Assembly (NCBI GenBank): GCA_903813345.2
Contig: CAIIXF020000012.1
Location: 20,784,184-20,848,183, forward strand
Reading direction: 5' to 3'
DNA length: 64,000 nt
Origin: Owenia fusiformis
Taxonomy: Eukaryota; Annelida; Polychaeta; Sabellida; Oweniidae
Shown: positions 35,386 through 46,600 of the stretch, piece by piece
Layout: every line of letters begins with the position of its first letter
Numbering within the stretch: the stretch's first letter is position 1
Program-made: the position numbers and the translations under genes
The notes under the pieces: generated by a model
Seen by the model: only the letters and a program-made list of their open reading frames with translations
Databases searched by the model: none
Told to the model about the DNA's origin: nothing

Positions 35386-35908
35386 ACCTTTCACAAGCTT
35401 CATGGAATATCACTTATGAAAGATGCACAGATATTCACATCGATAGAATGAAATATTTGTATCATATCTAGTAATGTACCTGGGTAATTACGTATGCTTT
35501 ATTTGATTGCAGATGTGATCTTCTCAGTTAAGTGCAGTACATTAGCTGAGCATTTACAGGAGGAAGACGACTAAACTCAAAATGGTAGTTATAATTTTAC
35601 TTACTTTGAACATTGAAATCTTGATTTTCTATACCCTGAGACCATCACCTTGTCATAACACACTCTGACCACAACAAATGATATTGACAGTTTGACTGTA
35701 TTTTTCAACAGATGAATGGTTATCTTTAGTTTCAGTGAAATTGATTACCCTCATCAACTTCATAATTTCAGGTTGGCTATTTTGCGGGCATATAAGTCCA
35801 TAACATAATCAAAAGTATTCTCTAATGTGTCTTTTATAAAACGAGTTTACCATGTGTAATAAGGTTGTAAGCACAGAACTCGGTGCTTTGTGTGTGCTAT
35901 TATATATA

Positions 35909-36270
35909 AGGTGTCTCAAAAATGTACCCAAAAGTATTTTGGTGCTGAAAGACCTAAACAACTAACTAACAACTAACAACTAAAGGGCAACAAGAGAAAT
36001 CCAAAACATTCCACCGGAATTATTATCAAATGTGATGAACAATGTAGCAGTAAGGATACAGGCTGTCATCGAAATATGAGGTTACATTGATTATGTGGTG
36101 TAAAAGGTAAAGGGATATAAAGCATCAAAAAGGCAAGACTGAAATAAAAATGGTGTATTGGGAGAAACATTTAATGTTTTGGCTACAGGACCATGCAAAA
36201 AATATCTGAAAATATTGATTGGCTTATCTGTGCTGTTGATATACTTTTGGGTACAATTTTGAGACACCCT
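35909..36270. mobile_element. 362-bp mariner-like MITE
   Basis: The left AGGTGTCTCAAAAATGTACC and right GGTACAATTTTGAGACACCC ends are inverted, followed inward by CAAAAGTAT on both sides, and the flanks contain TATA. Form and size fit a non-autonomous Tc1/mariner element. Confidence 0.8.
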
Positions 36271-36282
36271 GTATATCACCCG

Positions 36283-36372
36283 GTCGTCATTCTGATACTC
36301 ATAGCATCTTTCTGTTTCACCTGAAACATCTCAGGACTGAGAAGAAATTAGATGTCATGGTTTATTATGATG
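36283..36372. repeat. 90-bp dispersed repeat
   Basis: GTCATTCTGATACTCATAGC...TTATTATGATGC is shared with 6202-6420 and, inverted and with an insertion, with 21497-21680. No coding content. Confidence 0.6.
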
Positions 36373-36641
36373 CCCGGCCGTGGATTCCATGCTAGCCTTC
36401 GGTCTTCGTTCAGGAAGCAACAATCCACTTGTGATCGAGTCCGGTGCTCCAATGTCAGCTATGTATAGACTAGTAGTCTAAAGGCGCAAAAGGACGGTTT
36501 GATAAAGCATTTCCAAAGAAGTAATTACGTCAAGCAATGCTTAAAATACTAAAGTCTTGTTTCAAGCACTCACATCCAGTGGTGGCACGGAACTTCATGC
36601 TAAACTATTAAACAAACAACAAATTTACAATTTCTATATGA

Positions 36642-38081
36642 TTTCAGCATCCCAACTTACCTAACTTACAAAGGATACAATTGTCTCCACATCATGTTAT
36701 TCCCGGGAGGAGATTCAAACGAGCTGTCATGCCAATCCTCTGTGTCCTCATGTTCGTAGTTCTAATAGTTAAGGATCGTCCTCCAGCAAGCGCCCCGGAG
36801 CATCACACCAAGAAAAACAGCGAGGACATTTTCGGCTTGGCTAAGAAATCCTTTGTCGATGGTATTGATGAACCCACTTTGAATACTCCAGCTACACATA
36901 AACTTATCACAACTTTAAGAGGGAGCTTCTTTCTGGGTGGAAATGGCCAGAAAATCGTTTCGTCCCAGATTAAGACATCACTCCTCTACACATTTTACCC
37001 TGACGTCACTGATTCTGTCCGTGCTATGTTTCCTAACGTTAGAGGACCAAACACTCCTAACCAATATTTCGTTATAAGCCCCGCCATAGCTTTCTACAAG
37101 GGGGAAATTTGGACCTTATTAAGAGTTTGGCTCAACTACGAACGCCTAAAAGATACTAAAGAAAAGCAGTATAATGTTTGGCAAGACAACTATTTGTATA
37201 TGCAAAGATTTAACAACGAAATGAACCCTACATCATACGGGTCCCTATTAGGAATTCCCGTACCTAAACAGTACATGAGGAATGCTGGTACTGGAGACCC
37301 TAGAATTTTTGAATTTAAGGGGGACTTATACGCCTTTTATTATATGCCTATGAATGTTGATGGAAAAGAATGGGGCAATATGTTCATGTGGAACCTCAAT
37401 AAAAACTATGCTTTGAAACCACAGATACCAGGCTTCGAAATGAATAAGATTGATTCAAATTGGTCGCCATTTGTTAAAGATGACAAACTATATTTCCTCT
37501 ATTCATATGATCCTGTGAGAATACTTCAATGTACAGATAAAGCCGAGTGTCACTTTATAGGTGACGCTTCCGGAATCTCAAATGCACCATTTGATTGGAA
37601 GCATAACTGCCTCCGAGGCGGAACTCCGTTTCAAGTTTACGAATACCCGTATTACATCGCTATTGCTCACACAAGAGTCCTAACGAGGAAAGGAGAGTCA
37701 TTCTACGGTGTTCATCTTGTCATACTTAACGTGGATACATTCCGAGTGCTGTACGTAAGCGCCCCAATTAAAATTCACGGAAGCATTTTACGAAGTGCAT
37801 CTATAGTCAGAAACAAGTACATCAAAGTTCCATTTTTCTATCCTCTGAGCTTTATAATCGAAAACAAAAATAGCCTAGCGATGGGCGTGCACATAAACGA
37901 CCACAGGGCAATAATATTGAGATTAAATGGTATAGCTCCAATAATAAACACAGTGATTTACTTGGATAAAAAGTACAAACCAAGTACGCCTATAACTACA
38001 GACTTGCTCCATAAATACGCTACGGTCTCAATGGAGCTACCCAACGAGGTACGATACCCTTATAAAGGTATCAAACTATAA
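36642..38081 (+). CDS. Type II membrane protein, GH130 / beta-mannosyltransferase-like propeller enzyme
   Basis: One uninterrupted frame ends at 38079-38081. It is open back to 36642, and the first in-frame ATG is at 36729, giving 450 residues. From that ATG a hydrophobic stretch at residues 2-14 (PILCVLMFVVLIV) is followed by KDRPP, the look of a signal anchor, so a Golgi or ER lumenal enzyme is likely. The upstream in-frame residues include a basic RRFKRAV. An acceptor-like GATTTCAG ends at 36647, so a 5' exon could supply an earlier start. Motifs in order are AGTGDPRIFEF (GDP at about 189), NWSPF (about 244) and LRGGTPFQ (about 295). In spacing and form these resemble motifs of GH130 mannoside phosphorylases and related beta-mannosyltransferases, which are five-bladed propellers. 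That assignment is an inference. No intron interrupts the ORF. A retrotransposition origin is possible, but no poly(A) tail is evident. A LINE fragment follows on the other strand. Confidence 0.75.
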   Translation, partial: FQHPNLPNLQRIQLSPHHVIPGRRFKRAVMPILCVLMFVVLIVKDRPPASAPEHHTKKNSEDIFGLAKKSFVDGIDEPTLNTPATHKLITTLRGSFFLGGNGQKIVSSQIKTSLLYTFYPDVTDSVRAMFPNVRGPNTPNQYFVISPAIAFYKGEIWTLLRVWLNYERLKDTKEKQYNVWQDNYLYMQRFNNEMNPTSYGSLLGIPVPKQYMRNAGTGDPRIFEFKGDLYAFYYMPMNVDGKEWGNMFMWNLNKNYALKPQIPGFEMNKIDSNWSPFVKDDKLYFLYSYDPVRILQCTDKAECHFIGDASGISNAPFDWKHNCLRGGTPFQVYEYPYYIAIAHTRVLTRKGESFYGVHLVILNVDTFRVLYVSAPIKIHGSILRSASIVRNKYIKVPFFYPLSFIIENKNSLAMGVHINDHRAIILRLNGIAPIINTVIYLDKKYKPSTPITTDLLHKYATVSMELPNEVRYPYKGIKL

Positions 38082-38439
38082 AACAAGAAATATTTACTTT
38101 AACTAGGAAATTATTCTATCAGCATTGAAGAAATCTTACTTCATTCACTATGAACTATTTACAGTCCCAATGCCACTGTATTTGACCCTTTCTCATTCGA
38201 TATACATATATTTAAATGGATATGATTATGGAATGATTGCATTGAAATATACTGTTATATCAATTTTCTCTTCATAATTATTGTTTTGTGTAGCATTCTT
38301 ACCACTGTAATATGACTGTTGAAACTTTAGAAAGAGCGTTGATGAATTTCAGAGTGTGCTCTGTGAAATTCTGTACATGACCGAAAAGAGTAAAGTATTA
38401 TTCAGTTTAATTAAGGAGTTGACGTTGTCAGGTTGGGTC

Positions 38440-38830
38440 CTAAAGTAGGTTTGTTGCGACAATGAATTTGTTTACAATGGACATAAGAATAAAATTATGA
38501 ACAAATTGTGGTGGGAGGAAAACCTTGCACACACTTGCACTCCTTTCAATAAATGCTGAGTTGAGCTCTAAGATTTTAATATTAATCCTTATACAAAAAC
38601 AAAGATAATTTGTCTTGCTGTTTTTTATTGAATTTGGGGTAATTGAAGTTGAGAAAAGTGAATCCATCCTCTAAGTCTTGAAGATATTGTGTCTAAGGTT
38701 ATGGGAAAAAATGATATGAATTGAGGTTTAGTAGCTATACGGAATTTGCATGTAGCGGATGGTACATTGGTAAAGTTGTGGGTATAAAGTTGGGATTTTA
38801 AGATCAGATCATATTAAGAGTTGAGCTCCT
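38440..38830 (-). pseudogene. Non-LTR retrotransposon remnant, C-terminal end
   Basis: Minus-strand sequence aligns by eye with 60780-61060 on the plus strand. Both contain ACTTTAC(C/T)AATGTACCATC, then a TGCAAA block, CTTAGA(C/T)...CAATA and AGCAAGACAAATTATC. Frames read NFTNVPS(A/P)TCK. In the other copy this continues into a C..C...H....C-like end (HVMFSCN). Several stops break the frame. It lies downstream of the propeller-like gene and may supply part of its 3' sequence, including an AATAAA on the plus strand near 38488. Confidence 0.6.
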
Positions 38831-39786
38831 TGGCAAGTAGATCTCAGAAGATAAGTAGTCGGTATTTTTTTTCCTTAAACGGATTTAAAAGTATTTAAGG
38901 ATAATAATTCTTTAAGGTCATGAAGGAGAGAATCCAAGTCCATTTATGGTGGATTAAAAGACACAATCTGTTTGAAAAAGTTAACAGTTCGTCCCATAAT
39001 TTCCACAAAGTTGTTATTCAAAGTAACTCACTTTTTGCAGGTTTTGAGATAAGTTTACTATCTTCCTCAATTTTTCACCGTTGTAAGTACAAAATGAGGA
39101 TTTTTAGGCCCACCTTCGGGGGTGGGGGGTTCCCAAAGATCACCTGTCATACTGTTTATTAACAGTGAGTTGAACTGAAATAAATGCCATTTCAGCGATT
39201 TCAAGCACGTGCTCATGATTGTTCACGTGATCACATCCTGCAATTTGATTGGAGATCTTATAATGGGGAATCCCCGAATACGATATAATATGAAATAATT
39301 ATTATAATACTCACTTCTATTGGCCCACCTTGTCATATCCGTTTCGGTAGGCATCAGATCCAATCAGAGTATCATGCTCTAAAATGTACCATTTCTTTTT
39401 AAATTTTTTTAATGGCATATCGTGACACGATAATATTTATTTATTTATGTTTTCAGTATAACTCTGAATGTATTATGAGATCTGGATGTATTGGGTCTTT
39501 TTAATTTTTTTTATAAAAAATAATTTCTACTTTTTTTATCTGCTGTGACGAAGCAGTTTTAAAGTTCACACTTGCAACTGCTCCGTCACAGCGGAGAAAA
39601 AAGTAAACATTATTTTTTACATCATGGTAAAACTATATTACAGGCTCATATCGGTAAAACTATATCACTGACTAATCTTGGTAAAGCATATCTATGTATA
39701 TCATTAATTCTGTAAATTGTTACATCGAATCCTCGGCCACCGATTACTACTTCCATCATTCTTATGGCTTAGAAAGTAATTATATG
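38831..39786. other. Intergenic stretch with a small hairpin
   Basis: Mostly AT-rich. 39533-39604 is a stem-loop (CTGCTGTGACG(A)AGCAGTT against AACTGCTCCGTCACAGCGG). CCCACCTTCGGGGGTGGG near 39110 is another short hairpin. No gene is recognised. The last bases (TATG at 39783-39786) are the left target duplication of the retroelement. Confidence 0.55.
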
Positions 39787-40757
39787 TGTAACGGTCTGCT
39801 TAACGAAATTATTAATACATAAAGCTTTCCCAGTTGCGGTAGTATGATATTTTAAAGTCTATTTCACTGAAACACAAAAATGGAGCAACACTTTACATAT
39901 GAATCCTGTGTGGTAGACCAATTGAAAATAAACCGGTTTTGTAACTTCGAAGAAGCAAACCACGACGGAAAACGCAATTCGAACGCGAGTTGGAAATAAT
40001 TATCTATAATCTGATTGGTTGATTTTGTATCAACTCACGATTGAATCGAATGTTAGATCGCCAGCGTTGTAGGGCGTCAGACGATATCGGGAGGCACGAC
40101 AAGGTAGGGCTATGCACATTTTCTAGGTGAACAACATTCCTGTTTCTGGACTGGGCGTTACTTCGGCTTACAGACTTCATCAACAGCAATATGCAGCAAT
40201 GAGCAACCCAAGATAAGGATTCGTAAGCTGTGAATCTACAGCAGTCCATTGGGGTGCCGTAACGGCTGGAATTCGCTGAAGGAATAGCGTCACCACGGGA
40301 GTTGAGACCGCACAGTGAGCCAAGCCCACCAAGAGCAGCCAGTCTCCGAAAGTCGAGAACCTACACTCTATGCAAGTCCCCTATCATCGTGATCAAGTCC
40401 ACGACGACTTCAAGGGCCAGTCCCACAACCGGTTGCCTCTTATCGTCTCGCATAGCTTTTATTATATTTTATAGACATTTTTAATAGACATTTCTGTAGT
40501 ATTATTTTGAAAGACATTTTATAAAGGCATTTACATATCTAGAGTAATAGATTAAATTAAAAGCATCATAAATACCATATTTCTTTCTCTCAGTGCAATA
40601 TTACTATTTTGATCATATTGTTCTCTATGTTGATTTTAAATAAATAAGCCTTGTACATATTGTTATATTTTACATCACTTGTCGTGTTGCATGTTGTATT
40701 TGATCTATTAGGCCCTGTTTGAAAGTCCCTTTCCCTCCCCCGTCACGTCCGGTTACA
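39787..40757 (+). repeat. 5' LTR, 971 bp
   Basis: It begins TGTAACGG and ends GGTTACA, so the 6-bp termini TGTAAC/GTTACA are inverted. AATAAA at 40639-40644 is a plausible polyadenylation signal (used in the 3' copy). Short open frames of 60 and 81 codons occur in both LTRs and have no known counterpart. Confidence 0.97.
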
Positions 40758-40759
40758 TT

Positions 40760-40777
40760 TGGTGGCAGCTTACAGAC
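40760..40777 (+). promoter_or_regulatory. Putative primer-binding site
   Basis: TGGTGGCAGCTTACAGAC starts two bases after the 5' LTR. It opens with TGG, complementary to a tRNA CCA end. I cannot name the tRNA. Confidence 0.6.
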
Positions 40778-41854
40778 AGCAACAACTACGTCTGCGTCTC
40801 CGGCCTTTGAGAGAGGGGGAAAGGTGTCTGCAAGCAGAAACCAGAGATCTGCATTTCCGGCCTGGAACACATTAACACGAGGTAAACTGCTCAGCCATAC
40901 GCATTTTCGTACGCATAGTGAAGCCACGGATATCCATCCACAGTTTCCCACAAGTGACCTGGTTGCCCATGTTTGGAATTCAAGATTGAGCAAGTTATGG
41001 TGAGAGTCAAGATCGCCATTTCCTTTGTGCTTGATCGTGACGTCATCCAACGGTAGTATCATATATTACGGTAACCAGTAACCAGGTACATTGTAGTTCA
41101 AATATGTAAAGTTTGTTAAACACTGTAAACTTTTTGTAAATCTAAAAGTTAGTTTAAATGTAGTGTAAATTCTAGTATAGCTCAAACTAGTGTAAATCGT
41201 ACTGTAGCCTGGATGCATGTAGCTTAATTGTAGGCCAGGAATTTGTAGGTCTTTGTACAACAGACGCAATTATGCAGTAAAGCAGCACGGCAACACGGCG
41301 TCCAAGCAGTCCAGTTTACTCCATTCTGCATGTTATATCGAGTCAACGCGGTCCAGTGGTTTCAGCTATCATCTAGGAATTCAGCAAGTAGCAGTGCATT
41401 CTACGCTGATTCACAGTACAGTGCAGTGCAGCAACGTCGATTCATGCTTCAGCGTACTTCGGGGAGCACTTTAGTCGAGCTAATGCAGTTCAGCAGCAGT
41501 GCAGTGTAGTGCAGTGCAGTGTAACGTCGCTGTAGTGAGGCAGTGCAGTACATGTGCCCTAGCTGATCCGGAGTATGGTAATGCAATGTAACTTTAAATG
41601 TGTTGAAATGAACATTCTATACGTTTGCTGAACTGTCGCATTGTTGTATGTCAGATATTTTACCAGTATTTTATGTGGTCGTTTATCGTCGCCAGTAGCT
41701 ATTGAAAATTGATACGACTCCTTGTATAACTCGCCACAGTTTTAGATTTACAAGCCCAGTAAGGATATTTGTAGCCATTGTAATATTCTCAACAGTTTTA
41801 GGTTATTGTATATGTAACCAGTTGTAGGTTGTATTGTTGATGTTCACATTGGGT

Positions 41855-42080
41855 ACTTCAAGCATTGACCTTCAAGTAGTGACCTTGAGCACTTCGAGCA
41901 GTGACCTCAATAGCTTCAATCAGTGACCTTGAGCACTTCAAGCAGTGACCTCAACAACTTCAAGCTATCTCAAGCAGTGACCTTCGATATCTCAAGCAGT
42001 GACCTTCGATATGTCAAGCAGTGACATTCGATATCTCAAGCAGTGACCTTCGGCGTCTCAAGCAGTAACCTTGGTGACCT
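41855..42080 (+). repeat. Direct repeats of about 24 bp in the leader
   Basis: CTCAAGCAGTGACCTTCGAT and variants (CTTCAAGCAGTGACCTCAA, CTTCGAGCAGTGACC) occur about nine or ten times at 20-26-bp spacing. The CAGTGACCT core is the most constant part. Their position, between the LTR and gag, is the same as that of the binding-site array of the Drosophila gypsy insulator. The sequence is different, so a shared role is only a guess. Confidence 0.85.
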
Positions 42081-43626
42081 CGAATGGTATAGGCCTGTGT
42101 AGCCTGCAGTTGAAACTTCAAGCAACTATGTTTGGAAATGATTTGATATTGAGACAAAACTGATTGAAAATGAATTGAAATATCTTGAGAAACGTATGTG
42201 TAGTTTAGTCAATGCATCTTGGCAACACAACTTAGAGTTCATGCCGCTTAGAGTCCATGCAGTTCAGACTTGATGCAAATTTTAATACTGAATCAATGTG
42301 ATGACATTTTGCAAGTGAATATTGTATAAAACTGACTTAATTTTAGAAGCTGGTACAGTTCAAGCCGATGCAGTTAGTTGCAGTTTGCAGCCGACAGCCG
42401 AGTTGATGAAGTATATTCATGACATATCAATGTGTGTTTTATCATTTTAAAATGGACATAGTTTCAGGTTGCTGTGATTTAATGTAACATTTAGGTTCAA
42501 TTGCTGCTGACAATTAATAAAGATACAGATTGTGGAGCATACAGTACAGCAACAAAGAAGCAGTCGCATCATCAGCCATTGCCAAAGGGCAATTCCTTCA
42601 AACAGTCCAGAAGTGCTTAGCAGTATAGATTGCCAAAGGGTAGTCACGTGAAACGGTGGTGTACAGCAGTATAGATTACCAAAGGGCAATCACTTCAGTG
42701 AAATCTACAAACTGAACTCTACCAAATCGACTATCAGGTGTCATCTGCAAAGGCAGATGTATTCAGTGAACAATGAAATTGCTGTAAATAAATAAATACT
42801 TTTGCTGCAAGCATGTTATCTTACCAATCCCGAGAGAATATACGACCCCCTCAAATAAAGTATTTTCCTGTGAACCTGTAGTGTTTTGATTATTCTGAGG
42901 AAATCTTCGACCCAAATTTCTTGTTTTCTTTGCTGTCCTACACACGCACAATATACACACTTGCACATCAGGATCTCTCCAACCTGATGAAATATTAATT
43001 CCTATGGAATTGCAGGCTCCATAATTTGTTTATACATATCACTCCTTGCTGCACCTGTCACAGTAAATTGAATTTACCTCAACCGAGCATCGAATATCTA
43101 ACAATGAATGGCAGAATGCTTCAACCAAATGCCATTTGAAAATGCTGCATTGATGTTTTTAATGTATTGGTGCTAAACCATTTATGACCATCAATATATG
43201 AAAAATAGTTTACCTGTATAACGTCAAAGAACGTGATTCAGCTAAGACAACATATAATTTAAATGTAAGAGTAACAAGATCAGTGTGTCTTGCCCCCACA
43301 TTGTGTTAATTGATCAAGACCTAGTACTGCTCGAATATATTTGACCATCCATTTGTTTGGAAAATGAACGTCCTTGTAAGAAAGCCTCTTATGTGAATGC
43401 ATTCATATTACTCTATCGTCGTGAATATTTTGCGGCCATGTCATAAATAGGACATCGGCATACAATGTGTATATAGTGCAAAGAACGTTTCAATTTTGTT
43501 ACTTTGAATTTCCGTGTAATGATAAGATGGTAACAAAGTACGAGGTGGATTGTATGTCATATATTTTTGTAAAAACAACAACATTGTGTAAGCAGAGAAT
43601 TTTGTGTTAGGTAGACAATTCTAAAA

Positions 43627-46600
43627 GTGTTTTATTGTATAATGGAGCCTAAGGATATGCAGCAAAGCAATAACAATTTTGAAGACCGGGAGAAACGGCA
43701 AATGGAATATAAGAAGGATGCCAAAACTTATCAACTAGCGCCATCTATTAGAAATTTTGATTCTTCGAATGAAACGGAGAACTACAAAAAGTGTACATAC
43801 AAGGCTAAGCCTGATACATATAATGGTGAAATTTCATGGCCAGATTATGAGTTACAATTTGAAATATGCGCAGAGATAAATGGATGGAATATAGTTCAGA
43901 AAGCTAAAATATTAGCAATCCATTTAAAAGGTGCTGCTAGAGAGGTTTTGACTGATATACCGTTAGAAAGCAGATCCGATTATGAAACATTAACACAGAG
44001 GCTCAAAACACGATTCTCTCCAGAGCAGAAGGAGATAAACAAGTGTAATTTGAAGAATAAAAGAAGGGGAACTTCAGAATCATTGACTGAATTGGGGCAA
44101 TATCTGCGTAGGCAGACAGCTTTAGCGTATCCTGGATTTGATTTTTCTTTGAGAGAAGAGATTGCCTTTGACCATTTCATGGTTGCAATTTCAAAACAGT
44201 CAGATATGAAAACGTATATCAGACTCTCGAAAGCAAAAACCCTAGATGAAGCTGTATTAGCTGGCCTAGAATGGGAGTCGTACAATGTTCTAGATGGAGC
44301 AAACGCCTTCAAGGAAAATGAAATGGAAAAGCCAAATATGATTTTGACTGTAGAAAGGGAACAAACCTACGTAGAGAAAATACTACAATTAGTAAAAGAG
44401 CAACAAGAAGCCATCGATGATTTAAATAGAGAATTGGCAGATATCAGATCATTTAATGGTGGTATTGATCAAAGCGAGATGTTGAATACTTTACACGATG
44501 TCACGTGTTTTAATTGCCAGGGAAATCACACATCGAATATGTGTCCTGATGTTTTATACTGTACAAGATGTCACGATGAAAGGCACGTTAAAGAATTTTG
44601 TACAGCCGATGTGAGTGAAAACGCAAGAGAAAGAAGATCTCCTCATAGAGAATTCTCAAAATACAGCTACAACCACAAACTTAGGAGAAGGAGAAGACAT
44701 TTTGAGAAGTTTGGTGGAAACAGAAACTATTATAGGAACAGTGAATCTGGAAAAAGTAATGTGGACAGAATACCAGGATTGGAGCAAGATTGGCGAAATC
44801 AAAACCATTCCAATGACAATGGGAAAGTGAATAGCTCTGGGACAGAACGAAATGTGAATACTGAATTTACACCAGAAATAAACAAGATGATGAAACAAGT
44901 AGAGAAATACAAAGATAGAGATATCATAAGCAGCATTCTCGAAGATGGCTTATTTGTAAAAGCAAAACTAGAATCAGGTACAGTTCAATTTCTTATTGAC
45001 AGTGGATCCTGCATTTCAATAATCTCTATGGAAAAGTTCATGGAAATTGGAAAAGAGAAAGACATAATTGTGCCACCTTATAATGGATTCAAAAATGCAG
45101 ACGGCAGCCAGTTACCTCTGGTTGGATACAGCAACGTTAGCCTTGGAATTGGAGATGGTGTTTTTCAACATAAAATATGTATAGCGCACATAAGTGTAGA
45201 CGCCATTTTGGGAATGGATTTTATGGTCCAGCACAAATGTATGTTAGACATGGGAAATGGACGCATGCGTATTGGAGAAAATTATGTAGATTGTTGGACA
45301 CGAGATTCACAGCCAGTGATAAAAGTACTTGTTAACAGCACGGTGAAAGTACCACCAATGAGCGAATTGATTGTAAAAGGTCGGATTAATAGAATAAGTG
45401 GTCCATATAATGGAGGCAAGAGGCAGTTAGGTATTGTTGAACCATCACAAACATTTAATGACAAGCATGATGTAATGATTGGCAGGTCGTTGGTCGACCT
45501 AAAAGATAAAAAGGAACAGTTGATACCATTGAGAGTATTGAATCCTACAGATCAACCTATTGTCATATACAGGAATACAAGAGCAGCCGAGGTAGAGTTA
45601 ATTGACAAAATCGACCATGTTCTTGATCAGTATGGGAACAGGATAAATGCAGTATCCTCTTCAGATAGTAAGCCATCGCAGAAAATTCCAGAATATCTAA
45701 AAGATTTACACGAAAGAAGCAGCAAGCATCTTAATACTGACCAATCACAGTTGATAGGAGATTTACTGATTAGATACAAAGACATATTCGCAAAATCATC
45801 AGATGACTTAGGGAAAACATCAATTGTAGAGCACACTATAGATACAGGGAACCATGCACCTATAAGACAACCTCCAAGAAGACAAGCATTAGCACAGCAG
45901 AAAGTAGTGACAGAGGAAGTGGAGAAGATGTTAAAGAATGGGATTATAGAACCATCAAATAGTCCTTGGTCATCACCAGTGGTATTGGTAAAGAAAAAGG
46001 ATGGAACCACACGCTTTTGCATAGACTATAGGAAACTCAACGAGGTTACGAGGAAAGATGCATATCCAATACCTCGGTTGGACACTTGCCTCGATAGCTT
46101 AGCTGGGGCACAATGGTTTTGTTCCATGGATTTAGCAAGCGGTTATTGGCAGGTCAAGATGCACGAGGCTGATAAAGACAAAACTAGTTTTGTTGTCAAA
46201 GATGGGTTATTCTCTTTCAATGTCTTACCATTCGGACTGACAAATGCCCCAAGCACTTTCCAAAGATTAATGGAAACAGTACTCCGCGGATTGCAGTGGA
46301 AAACGTCTCTATTGTACATCGACGACGTGCTTACATGGGGTACAACCTTTGAAAACACCATGAATAATCTACAGGAAGTGTTTGAGAGAATTCGAAAATC
46401 TGGAATGAAATTGAAGCCCAAGAAATGTTCATTATTCCAGAAAGATCTGATCTTCCTAGGACATAAAGTATCCACGGATGGCATTGAAACTGACCCAGTG
46501 AAAGTTGAAAGAATTGTAAATTGGAAAACTCCACGTTGCCAGAAAGAAGTACGGGCATTCAATGGATTTGTGGGGTATTACAGGAAGTTCATTAAGAACT

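Larger units (their letters stand above)
31945..35475. mobile_element. 3.5 kb foldback with inverted minisatellite ends
   Basis: The outer arms pair over about 45 bp (ATATTCAATTCTATTTTCGG-like on the left, CGATAGAATGAAATATTTG on the right). A CTGTGCATCTTTCA block is also mirrored, and after it come minisatellites in opposite orientation at 32045-32158 and 35250-35385. The inner sequence repeats a phrase of about 55 bp, ACCCAAGACAACTTGGACCA plus a TATGATTTT(T/C)ATCAT tail, at 32325, 33995 and 34175. No protein is encoded. A younger element sits inside it. Confidence 0.8.
40758..43626 (+). other. Long leader between 5' LTR and gag
   Basis: This 2.87 kb stretch has many ATGs but no ORF with a recognisable product. 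It is rich in GCAGT words (41440-41560) and holds two repeat groups. One is a 24-bp array at 41855-42080. The other is three copies of an AT(T)(G/A)CCAAAGGG(C/T)A block at 42578-42695. A scanning ribosome could not easily pass the upstream ATGs, so splicing or internal initiation is implied. Confidence 0.8.

Noticed and set aside
32034-35471. Repeating peptides (GPSCLGSEL-like) at both ends of the foldback
   Set aside because: They come from the 16-bp minisatellite read in any phase, with no independent support.
40004-40484. 81- and 60-codon frames in the LTR, present again at 50927-51407
   Set aside because: They are duplicated only because the LTR is duplicated, have no known domain, and lie in regulatory LTR sequence.
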